Assembly (NCBI GenBank): GCA_947589585.1
Contig: CANQCA010000045.1
Location: forward strand, 1 to 10,889
DNA length: 10,889 nucleotides
From: an uncultured Clostridia bacterium
Lineage (GTDB): Bacteria > Bacillota > Clostridia > Christensenellales > Borkfalkiaceae
Direction: 5' to 3'
The position numbers were made by a program, and so were the translations under genes. Positions 6,022 to 10,889 of this stretch are shown piece after piece. The notes under the pieces were generated by a model. It saw only the letters and a list, made by a program, of their open reading frames with translations, had not been told where the DNA came from and did no database searches. Each line of letters opens with the position of its first letter. The stretch's first letter is position 1.

Positions 6022-7305
6022 TCAATTCTTCCCGCCCGTCAGAAGCTTGGGCGGCTTGGGCGCTTTCTTGCCCTTTGATTTCTTGCCCTTCCCATGTTCC
6101 GCCTCTTTGAGCGCGCGCTCGCGTTCCTCGAAGAGACGGTTATATTCGACATATTGCGGGTCCTCTTTGTGCGCGGCGACGTACTCCTCGACTTCCCGCC
6201 GCATATTCGCCTTGCTGTCGGCAAGTTTTTTGAGATCCTCGCGGGAAAATTTCTCGGGAAGGCGGTAGATGCCCGCGCCGTCGTCCATGGGACGGATGGG
6301 ACGGGAAGCGAGATCGGACTTGCCGTGCGAGAGGATGAGGCGCTGCACGTCCTCCTTTGCCTCGGAGGGATCGCGCAGAGAGACCTTCTCCTCCTTGGGA
6401 TCGGGCACGACGGGCGGGCTCACGAATTTATCGAAGGCCCAGTCGGCATAATCCATCCAGACGAGGCAGGAATAGCTGAAGCCGAACATGATGAAAAGGA
6501 AGATCCCGATGAGCGACCAGAAGCCCGATGCGAAGACGATGAGAAAGACGGGCCAGACGGCGGCCCCCGCAAAGAGCACCGTCTGCGGGAAGGTGCCGAA
6601 CGCCATCACGAAGGCATTTTTGAAGAGCGCCCACGGCCCGAGCTTATAACTTGTCCCGAGGGCGATCATCCACAGGGAGACGAGCGCACAGAGCGCCACA
6701 AAGATATAGCCGATGACCTTGGATGCGACAAGCCAGCCTGCCATGGGAAGGCTTCTCGCGACATAGTAGTCGGCGAGGTTCCCCGTATAGCGGGCGACGA
6801 ATAAGATGACGGAGAAGAGGATCGCAGCCTCGAGCACGCTCCATACGCCCCGCTTGATGCCGCGGAGAAAATCCTTGAAGATAAAGATCCCCTCCGTGCG
6901 GATGAGGTTACGCACAAGATAGGCCGCACCCGAAAGGCCGATCCCGCCGATCACGAGCGCGGGGATCATGAGGCCGAAAAAGACGAGGTCGGAGCGCAGG
7001 ATCATGAGTTCGTAGATGCCCGTCACATCGGGCAGGACGGGATAGCCCACCCCGAGCCCGGAGCCCCAAGGCCCGAGCACCTCCTGCGAGCCGATACTCA
7101 CGGTGCGGTACAACAGGAGTGCGATCATGGGAAGAAAGAAGAGCACCACCAAAAAATTCACCAGGATGAGCCTGCCGAATCTTCCCTTGAAGGTATCCCA
7201 AAAGAGGCGGATGCGCCCCGTCGGGGGGATCGTGCGTTGGATGTCGCCCTCGTATTCCTTCCCCTCGAGCCAGCGCGAAACTGCGCCCCTGCGTTTTTCT
7301 GCCAT
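6022..7305 (-). CDS. DUF624 (YesL)-like integral membrane protein with a charged C-terminal tail
   Basis: The product is 427 residues. About six hydrophobic segments are visible near 45-66, 106-130, 154-171, 192-216, 240-258 and 261-281. The N-terminal part RIRLFWDTFKGRFGRLILVN and the later AAYLVRNLIRTEGIFIFKDF resemble the conserved segments of DUF624/YesL membrane proteins, whose function is poorly known. Unlike those short proteins, this one carries a roughly 130-residue polar tail (296-427), charged and likely helical, ending in a lysine-, glycine- and proline-rich stretch. The tail is probably cytoplasmic, though I only infer topology. An upstream in-frame ATG at 7338 exists, but it would begin only about 12 bases after the predicted transcription start. 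The ATG at 7305 has GGAG six bases upstream, so I prefer it. It is the first gene of the five-gene operon. Confidence 0.8.
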   Translation of the reverse strand: MAEKRRGAVSRWLEGKEYEGDIQRTIPPTGRIRLFWDTFKGRFGRLILVNFLVVLFFLPMIALLLYRTVSIGSQEVLGPWGSGLGVGYPVLPDVTGIYELMILRSDLVFFGLMIPALVIGGIGLSGAAYLVRNLIRTEGIFIFKDFLRGIKRGVWSVLEAAILFSVILFVARYTGNLADYYVARSLPMAGWLVASKVIGYIFVALCALVSLWMIALGTSYKLGPWALFKNAFVMAFGTFPQTVLFAGAAVWPVFLIVFASGFWSLIGIFLFIMFGFSYSCLVWMDYADWAFDKFVSPPVVPDPKEEKVSLRDPSEAKEDVQRLILSHGKSDLASRPIRPMDDGAGIYRLPEKFSREDLKKLADSKANMRREVEEYVAAHKEDPQYVEYNRLFEERERALKEAEHGKGKKSKGKKAPKPPKLLTGGKN

Positions 7306-7356
7306 AAGTTTCTCCGCGAAAAGCCGAATTTCGGGCATTCGTACACCCTATTCGCC

Positions 7357-7385
7357 ATTATAACACAAACAAGATTTTTTTTCAA
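7357..7385 (-). promoter_or_regulatory. Sigma-A-type promoter of the hslO operon
   Basis: On the minus strand, TTGAAA (7380-7385) and TATAAT (7357-7362) are separated by exactly 17 bases, within an A/T-rich stretch that stands out from the GC-rich surroundings. Transcription should start near 7350 and read the membrane protein, methyltransferase, hslO, TPR and HEAT-like genes. Confidence 0.85.
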
Positions 7386-7406
7386 TGAAAAATAAGGGCA
7401 AATTGA

Positions 7407-7435
7407 TTGATTTTTCCATTGCGCTATGGTAAAAT
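7407..7435 (+). promoter_or_regulatory. Sigma-A-type promoter of the asd-dapA-dapB operon
   Basis: TTGATT (7407-7412) and TAAAAT (7430-7435) are 17 bases apart, and TG one base before the -10 (7427-7428) makes an extended -10. The predicted start near 7442 is about five bases before the first stem of the lysine riboswitch, as expected for a riboswitch leader. Its -35 lies only 21 bases from the -35 of the divergent promoter. Confidence 0.85.
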
Positions 7436-7446
7436 CGTCTTAGCTT

Positions 7447-7616
7447 AAAAAGAGGAGCGGCAGAACATGAGTAGCCCGCGGGAGGAATTGCAGGAAATTC
7501 CCTTGAACGCGGGAGAAAGGGTATCTCCGCCGAAACGCGCCTTCTTTCCCTGCGCGGCGCGTTGGGTCTGCGGGAGAATACCCGCCTTCCTGTCACCTTT
7601 GGGTGAAGCGCTTTTT
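7447..7616 (+). ncRNA. Lysine riboswitch (L box) aptamer
   Basis: Conserved lysine-aptamer blocks occur in order: AGAGGAGC (7451-7458), GAGTA (7469-7473), GAGAAAGGG (7513-7521), GCCGAA (7529-7534), GTTGGGTCTG (7561-7570) and CTGTCA (7590-7595). The five-helix fold is supported. P1 pairs AAAAAG (7447-7452) with CTTTTT (7611-7616). P2 pairs CCCGCG (7475-7480) with CGCGGG (7508-7513), topped by GGAATT/AATTCC. P3 pairs ACGCGCC (7535-7541) with GGCGCGT (7556-7562). P4 pairs GCGGG (7570-7574) with CCCGC (7581-7585). P5 pairs CACC (7594-7597) with GGTG (7602-7605). The length of about 170 bases is typical. It precedes genes of lysine synthesis, so lysine binding should reduce their expression. Confidence 0.92.
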
Positions 7617-7643
7617 CGGCACACCCCATCCTTGGGGATGGTT

Positions 7644-7673
7644 CGAGACGGCGCGCCCGCCTCGTTTTTATTT
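7644..7673 (+). terminator. Riboswitch-controlled terminator before asd
   Basis: CGAG and CGG (7644-7650) pair with CCG and CTCG (7656-7664) around a single A-C mismatch, followed by TTTTTATTT (7665-7673). A second hairpin, CCATCC (7626-7631) with GGATGG (7636-7641), sits just upstream. The position between the aptamer and asd fits the usual arrangement in which lysine-bound RNA lets the terminator form. I could not identify a convincing antiterminator; GGGTG (7601-7605) with CACCC (7622-7626) is one option. Confidence 0.65.
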
Positions 7674-7683
7674 GGAGCAAACT

Positions 7684-8766
7684 ATGCAGAAAAAAAAGTA
7701 TCGCGTCGGGATCGTCGGCTCAACGGGCACCGTCGGCCAGAAGTTCGTCACCCTGCTCGAACATCACCCTTGGTTCGAGCCCGCCGTCCTTCTTGCAAGC
7801 AAGCAGAATGCGGGGAAGACTTACCGCGAAGCCGTCGCGGGAAGATGGGTGCAAAATGCGCAAATTCCCGCCTATGCCGCGGACATGGTCCTTCTCGACG
7901 GAGAAGATATCTCTGCGCTCGAAGGGCAGGTGGACTTCGTCTTCTGTGCCGTCAATATGAAGAAGGAAGAGATCGCCGCACTTGAAGAACGCTACGCGCG
8001 CCGTGAGATCCCCGTCGTCTCCAACAACTCCGCCCACCGCGGGACGGGCGACGTTCCCATGATCATTCCCGAGGTCAACCCCGAGCACCTTGCAGTCATC
8101 GAAGCGCAAAGAAAGCGGCTCGGCACGAAGAAGGGATTTATCGCCGTCAAGAGCAACTGTTCGCTGCAATCCTACGTTCCCCTTCTCTCGCCGCTGCGGC
8201 AGTTCGGGCTCAAAGAGGTCGCCGTCTGCACCTATCAGGCGATCTCGGGGGCGGGAAAGACGTTCGATACAATGCCCGAGATCGTGGATAACCTCATCCC
8301 CTACATCGGCGGCGAGGAGGAAAAGAGCGAGCGCGAGCCCCTTAAAATTTGGGGAAGGGTGCAAGGCGGCGTCATCGTGGACGCAAAAGAGCCCCGCATT
8401 TCCGCGCAGTGCGTGCGCGTCCCCGTCTCCGACGGACACACGGCGGCGGTCTTCGTTTCTTTCTGCGATAAGCCCACAAAGGACGATATCCTCGCGGCAT
8501 GGCAGAGCTTCCAAGGTGAACCGCAGAAGCTTTCCCTTCCCTCCGCGCCCAAGCAATTTCTTCATTATTTTGAAGAAAACGACCGTCCGCAGCCCAAGCT
8601 CGACAGGATGTGCGAAAACGGCATGGCGGTGAGCGCGGGACGGCTCAGAGAAGACAATCTCTTCGACTGGAAATTCATCGGCTGTTCGCACAACACCCTG
8701 CGGGGCGCGGCGGGCGGGGGCGTCCTGCTTGCCGAGCTCCTCGCCGCAAAAGGCTATTTTGATTGA
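7684..8766 (+). CDS. asd: Aspartate-semialdehyde dehydrogenase, archaeal/fungal type
   Basis: The enzyme reduces aspartyl 4-phosphate with NADPH to aspartate 4-semialdehyde, the branch point to diaminopimelate/lysine and to homoserine. The product is 360 residues. The dinucleotide-binding loop GSTGTVG is at 12-18, the catalytic cysteine is Cys159 in KSNCS, and the acid-base histidine is probably His252 in SDGHTAAV. Segments VPMIIPEVNPEHL, ISGAGKTFDTMPEIVDNLIP, NDRPQPKLDR and HNTLRGAAGGG match, from memory, the archaeal/fungal branch (Methanocaldococcus type) rather than the classical bacterial Asd. The frame extends upstream to a GTG within the riboswitch; the ATG at 7684 with GGAG six bases upstream is the real start. 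It is the first gene of the operon and controlled by the riboswitch. Confidence 0.96.
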   Translation: MQKKKYRVGIVGSTGTVGQKFVTLLEHHPWFEPAVLLASKQNAGKTYREAVAGRWVQNAQIPAYAADMVLLDGEDISALEGQVDFVFCAVNMKKEEIAALEERYARREIPVVSNNSAHRGTGDVPMIIPEVNPEHLAVIEAQRKRLGTKKGFIAVKSNCSLQSYVPLLSPLRQFGLKEVAVCTYQAISGAGKTFDTMPEIVDNLIPYIGGEEEKSEREPLKIWGRVQGGVIVDAKEPRISAQCVRVPVSDGHTAAVFVSFCDKPTKDDILAAWQSFQGEPQKLSLPSAPKQFLHYFEENDRPQPKLDRMCENGMAVSAGRLREDNLFDWKFIGCSHNTLRGAAGGGVLLAELLAAKGYFD

Positions 8767-8810
8767 CAAGCATACGGACCCCTTCATATTCTGTAGATAA
8801 GGAGAATTTT

Positions 8811-9701
8811 ATGACAGGATTTTTGCACGGTTGCGTCACGGCGATGATCACGCCGTTCAAGGAAAACGGCGTCGATCTTACAAGCCTCGGCGAGATGATC
8901 GACTACCAGATCGGAAGCGGCGTTGAGGCGCTCTGTATTCTCGGTACGACGGGCGAGCCCGCTACCATGTCCGAGGAAGAGCGTTCGGAAACGCTCTCCT
9001 ACGCCATAAAAAGAGCGGCGGGGAGAGCGAAGATCGTCGCGGGCACGGGGAGCAATTCGACGGCGCAGGCGGTGGAAAATTCCCGCCGTGCCGAGACGCT
9101 CGGCGCAGACGGCGTGCTCGTCGTCACCCCCTACTATAATAAGTGCACGCAGGCGGGCCTTCTCGCCTATTATGAAGAGATCTGCGCGGCGGTCAAGATC
9201 CCCGTCGTCGCCTACCATGTTCCCCAGCGCACGGGGGTCACCATGCACCCCGAGACGGTGGAAGCACTTGCACAAATCCCCAACTTTGCGGGCATCAAAG
9301 AGGCGAGCGGAGATATGGCGTTCGCCCTCGATATCCTGCGCCGCGTGCGTGGAAAATGCGATGTGTATTCGGGTGAAGACCTTTTGAATCTTCCCATTCT
9401 CTGTGCGGGCGGGGCGGGCGTTTTTTCCGTCCTCTCCAACGTCGTTCCCAAGGCGGTCATCTCGCTCTGCAACGCCGTTTTCGAACGCAAGCTTTACGCA
9501 GCCAATTCCATGGCGGATAAGCTCTTCCCCCTCGCAAAGGCGCTCTTTTCAGAAGTCAATCCCATCCCCGTGAAGGAAGCGATGAACCTTCTCGGCTTCC
9601 GTGCCGGGGTGCCGCGTGGGCCCCTTACCCCCTTGGAAGAGGAGCATCGCGAACTGCTGATGCGGGAAATGATCAAATTCGGGCTCGAGGTGAAGGCATG
9701 A
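8811..9701 (+). CDS. dapA: 4-hydroxy-tetrahydrodipicolinate synthase
   Basis: DapA condenses pyruvate with aspartate semialdehyde through a Schiff base, the committed step to diaminopimelate and lysine. The product is 296 residues, close to the usual 290-300. Key residues are present: Thr46-Thr47 in GTTGEP, Tyr108-Tyr109 in PYYNK, Tyr135 in AYHVPQRTG, and the Schiff-base lysine Lys163 in GIKEASGD. The fold is a TIM barrel. The frame runs back to a TTG overlapping the asd stop, but AAGGAG (8799-8804) six bases before the ATG at 8811 fixes the start. The gap to asd is 44 bases and no terminator is seen in it. Confidence 0.97.
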   Translation: MTGFLHGCVTAMITPFKENGVDLTSLGEMIDYQIGSGVEALCILGTTGEPATMSEEERSETLSYAIKRAAGRAKIVAGTGSNSTAQAVENSRRAETLGADGVLVVTPYYNKCTQAGLLAYYEEICAAVKIPVVAYHVPQRTGVTMHPETVEALAQIPNFAGIKEASGDMAFALDILRRVRGKCDVYSGEDLLNLPILCAGGAGVFSVLSNVVPKAVISLCNAVFERKLYAANSMADKLFPLAKALFSEVNPIPVKEAMNLLGFRAGVPRGPLTPLEEEHRELLMREMIKFGLEVKA

Positions 9702-10453
9702 AAGTGATTTTATGCGGCGCTTGCGGGAGAATGGGCGGCGAGGTGGCGCGGCTGTGCGCAGAGCGCGGCGAGGAGATCGTCTGCGGCGTGGATATTTCCC
9801 CCAAGACTGTCCCCTTCCCCCTCTACCCCTCCTTCCGTGAGGTGACGGAAGAGGCAGACGTCATCGTGGATTTTTCCTCGACGGCGGGGCTCGAAGAGCG
9901 GCTCCTGTTTGCCGGGCAGCATTTTCTTCCCATCGTGCTCGCGGCAACGGGGTATGCTGCGGAGGATGAGGCGCTCGTAAGAGAATTTTCCGCGCGCATC
10001 CCCATCTTCAAGACGGGGAATCTGTCGCTCGGGGTCAATCTCTTGCAGCTTCTTGTGAAGAAGGCGGCTGCCGTGCTCGGCGCAGACTTCGATATCGAGA
10101 TCATCGAGCGGCACCACAACCGTAAAAAGGACGCCCCGTCGGGCACCGCGCTCATGCTCGCAAAGGCGGCAGAGGAAGGCCGCGGAGGTGCTTCCCTGCG
10201 GGTGTATGGCAGACATGGTATGGTCGGAGAGCGTCCGAAGGGCGAGATCGGCATCCATGCCGTGCGGGGCGGGACCGTGGTCGGTGAGCATGAAGTCGGC
10301 TTCTACGGCGAGGATGAAATCATCACCCTCTCCCACTCTGCACGCAGCCGCAGAGTGTTCGCCGTCGGGGCGCTCCGCGCCGCAAAATGGCTCATCGGAA
10401 GAGCGCCCGGCCTCTACGACATGGACGACCTCCTCAAGGACATCGCACCGTAA
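9698..10453 (+). CDS. dapB: 4-hydroxy-tetrahydrodipicolinate reductase
   Basis: DapB reduces the DapA product with NAD(P)H to tetrahydrodipicolinate. The product is 251 residues (family about 240-275). The N-terminal nucleotide-binding loop is GACGRMG at 7-13. VDFSSTAGL holds the conserved segment after the Rossmann core, and the catalytic signature ERHHNRKKDAPSGTAL carries His139 and Lys143. SHSARSRRVFAVGALRAAKW forms the conserved end of the protein. The ATG overlaps the dapA stop as ATGA, with GAGGTG five bases upstream, so the two are translationally coupled. It is the last gene of the operon; weak hairpin signals follow. Confidence 0.97.
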   Translation: MKVILCGACGRMGGEVARLCAERGEEIVCGVDISPKTVPFPLYPSFREVTEEADVIVDFSSTAGLEERLLFAGQHFLPIVLAATGYAAEDEALVREFSARIPIFKTGNLSLGVNLLQLLVKKAAAVLGADFDIEIIERHHNRKKDAPSGTALMLAKAAEEGRGGASLRVYGRHGMVGERPKGEIGIHAVRGGTVVGEHEVGFYGEDEIITLSHSARSRRVFAVGALRAAKWLIGRAPGLYDMDDLLKDIAP

Positions 10454-10519
10454 AAAGAAAAATCTTTTTCGAAATTTACAAAATCCGCGTATTATCGCTT
10501 GACGAAATGCGCGGATTTT
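10452..10519 (+). terminator. Possible weak terminators after dapB
   Basis: Two candidates follow the dapB stop. AAAAAGA (10452-10458) pairs with TCTTTTT (10463-10469), an A/T-only hairpin that would be weak. AAAATCCGCG (10480-10489) and CGCGGATTTT (10510-10519) are a perfect 10-bp inverted repeat with a 20-base loop; its G/C core followed by ATTTT looks terminator-like. The second repeat overlaps the tRNA promoter, so it might instead be an operator. Confidence 0.4.
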
Positions 10520-10527
10520 ACTATACT
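10499..10527 (+). promoter_or_regulatory. Sigma-A-type promoter for tRNA-Thr
   Basis: TTGACG (10499-10504) and TATACT (10522-10527) are separated by 17 bases, a near-consensus promoter. The predicted start near 10534 lies about 11 bases before the duplicated tRNA 5' sequence at 10545 but about 115 bases before the intact tRNA. The -35 sits in the loop, and the spacer covers the right arm, of the inverted repeat at 10480-10519. Confidence 0.8.
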
Positions 10528-10539
10528 AATTAGGTAATT

Positions 10540-10634
10540 GAATTGCTGGTGTAGCTACTTCGCCTACGGCTCGTGCCGCGCTTCGTCGAGAATAGTGCGC
10601 GCGGGGCAGCAGGTTCGCCTGTGAATAGCAATTC
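10540..10634 (+). other. Structured segment between the promoter and tRNA-Thr
   Basis: This stretch has no reading frame of note but several pairings. GAATTGCT (10540-10547) is the inverse complement of AGCAATTC (10627-10634) and would close the segment. Inside it, CCGCGC can pair with GCGCGG, and CAGG-TTCG-CCTG forms a tight tetraloop hairpin. It would be transcribed as part of the long tRNA leader. It does not fit a tRNA cloverleaf or any RNA family I recognise; it may be part of an inserted sequence. Confidence 0.4.
10544..10556 (+). repeat. Duplicate of the tRNA-Thr 5' end
   Basis: TGCTGGTGTAGCT is identical to 10648-10660, which covers the base before and first 12 bases of tRNA-Thr (the 5' acceptor strand, positions 8-9 and three D-stem bases). 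The sequence after it does not continue as a tRNA. The two starts are 104 bases apart, and 91 unrelated bases lie between the copies. Confidence 0.85.
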
Positions 10635-10648
10635 GTTTCACAATGTAT

Positions 10649-10720
<72 letters not shown>

Positions 10721-10724
<4 letters not shown>

Positions 10725-10763
10725 AAAGGGAAGAGAGGCTTTATGCCTCTCTTCCCTTTTGGA
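10721..10763 (+). terminator. Strong intrinsic terminator after tRNA-Thr
   Basis: Positions 10721-10739 and 10745-10763 are a perfect 19-bp inverted repeat with loop TTTAT. The core is GGGAAGAGAGGC paired with GCCTCTCTTCCC, preceded by AAAA and followed by TTTT, so it can act in both directions. Its 5' arm begins at the tRNA discriminator base. Confidence 0.85.
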
Positions 10764-10802
10764 CTTTGTTGAGAGTCGGGACCGCCGCCGAGGACTTACC
10801 AA
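10745..10802 (-). repeat. Decayed inverted copy of the 3' half of tRNA-Thr with its terminator arm
   Basis: Read on the minus strand from 10802, this begins TTGGTAAG, includes GGCGGTCC, then GACTC, and ends TCCAAAAGGGAAGAGAGGC. The plus strand from 10680 to 10739 has the same blocks in the same order: anticodon loop, T stem, T loop, acceptor end and terminator arm. The blocks between are diverged, and the acceptor strand is not conserved, so it cannot be a working tRNA. Together with 10680-10739 it makes an imperfect palindrome of about 120 bases. Confidence 0.6.
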
Positions 10803-10811
10803 TATCAAGAG

Positions 10812-10889
10812 GGCTCCCACAAAAAGACGAAGTATTTTTGTGGGAAGAGGAGCCGCCGTTCGCAAAAAGAGCTTTTCGCAAGAAAAGCG
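10812..10889. repeat. Cluster of hairpins at the right edge
   Basis: TCCCACAAAAA (10815-10825) and TTTTTGTGGGA (10835-10845) form a perfect 11-bp stem with a 9-base loop. GGCTCC (10812-10817) and GGAGCC (10849-10854) flank or compete with it. GCTTTTC (10871-10877) pairs with GAAAAGC (10882-10888) around a GCAA tetraloop. No gene is visible here. The stems could end transcription of a minus-strand gene beyond the edge or belong to an intergenic repeat. Confidence 0.55.

Noticed and set aside
7603..7683. Upstream GTG start for asd
   Set aside because: It would put coding sequence through the riboswitch's P1 strand and terminator; the ATG at 7684 has a good ribosome site and fits the family start.
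7720..8787. Long minus-strand open frame opposite asd
   Set aside because: Antisense shadow of asd with no domain signal.
10540..10640. Second tRNA upstream of tRNA-Thr
   Set aside because: Only the first 12 bases match; no anticodon arm or T arm can be drawn.

Overview
The window comes from a high-GC, spore-forming member of the Clostridia (Bacillota). The evidence is a full spoIVA behind a sigma-E-like promoter, an Hsp33 gene, a lysine riboswitch in front of asd-dapA-dapB, and strong AGGAGG-type ribosome sites. Codons are rich in third-position G and C, which is why many long antisense frames are open; I read those as shadows. A gut Christensenellales-like lineage would fit, but that placement is a guess.

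Layout. Positions 1-295 hold intergenic repeats: two copies of an 86-bp-spaced element, a 33-bp perfect tandem repeat, and a hairpin repeat next to the spoIVA stop. spoIVA (minus) fills 296-1762. A gap of about 170 bases then holds its promoter, a terminator for the operon on its right, and a third diverged copy of the element from the left edge. From 7305 down to 1936 (minus) lies a tightly packed five-gene operon: a DUF624/YesL-like membrane protein, a class I methyltransferase, Hsp33 (hslO), a TPR protein and a HEAT-like helical protein. Its genes overlap by ATGA or lie 12-14 bases apart, and it is driven by a clear sigma-A-type promoter at 7357-7385.

A divergent promoter at 7407-7435 starts the plus-strand lysine-pathway operon: a lysine riboswitch (7447-7616), a terminator hairpin (7644-7669), then asd (archaeal/fungal-type aspartate-semialdehyde dehydrogenase), dapA and dapB. 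These carry out three consecutive steps from aspartyl phosphate towards diaminopimelate and lysine, and lysine should switch them off through the leader.

Positions 10454-10889 hold a tRNA-Thr(GGT) with its own promoter. The promoter overlaps an inverted repeat behind dapB. The first 13 bases around the tRNA 5' end are duplicated 104 bases upstream, the T-loop has C instead of T at position 55, and the 3' half of the tRNA plus its terminator is mirrored by a decayed inverted copy. More hairpins run to the right edge.

I see no mobile-element gene, CRISPR array or obvious defence system. The most unusual parts are the tRNA-Thr region and the repeat family with a compensating base change. The only genes of unknown role are the three uncharacterised proteins of the hslO operon.
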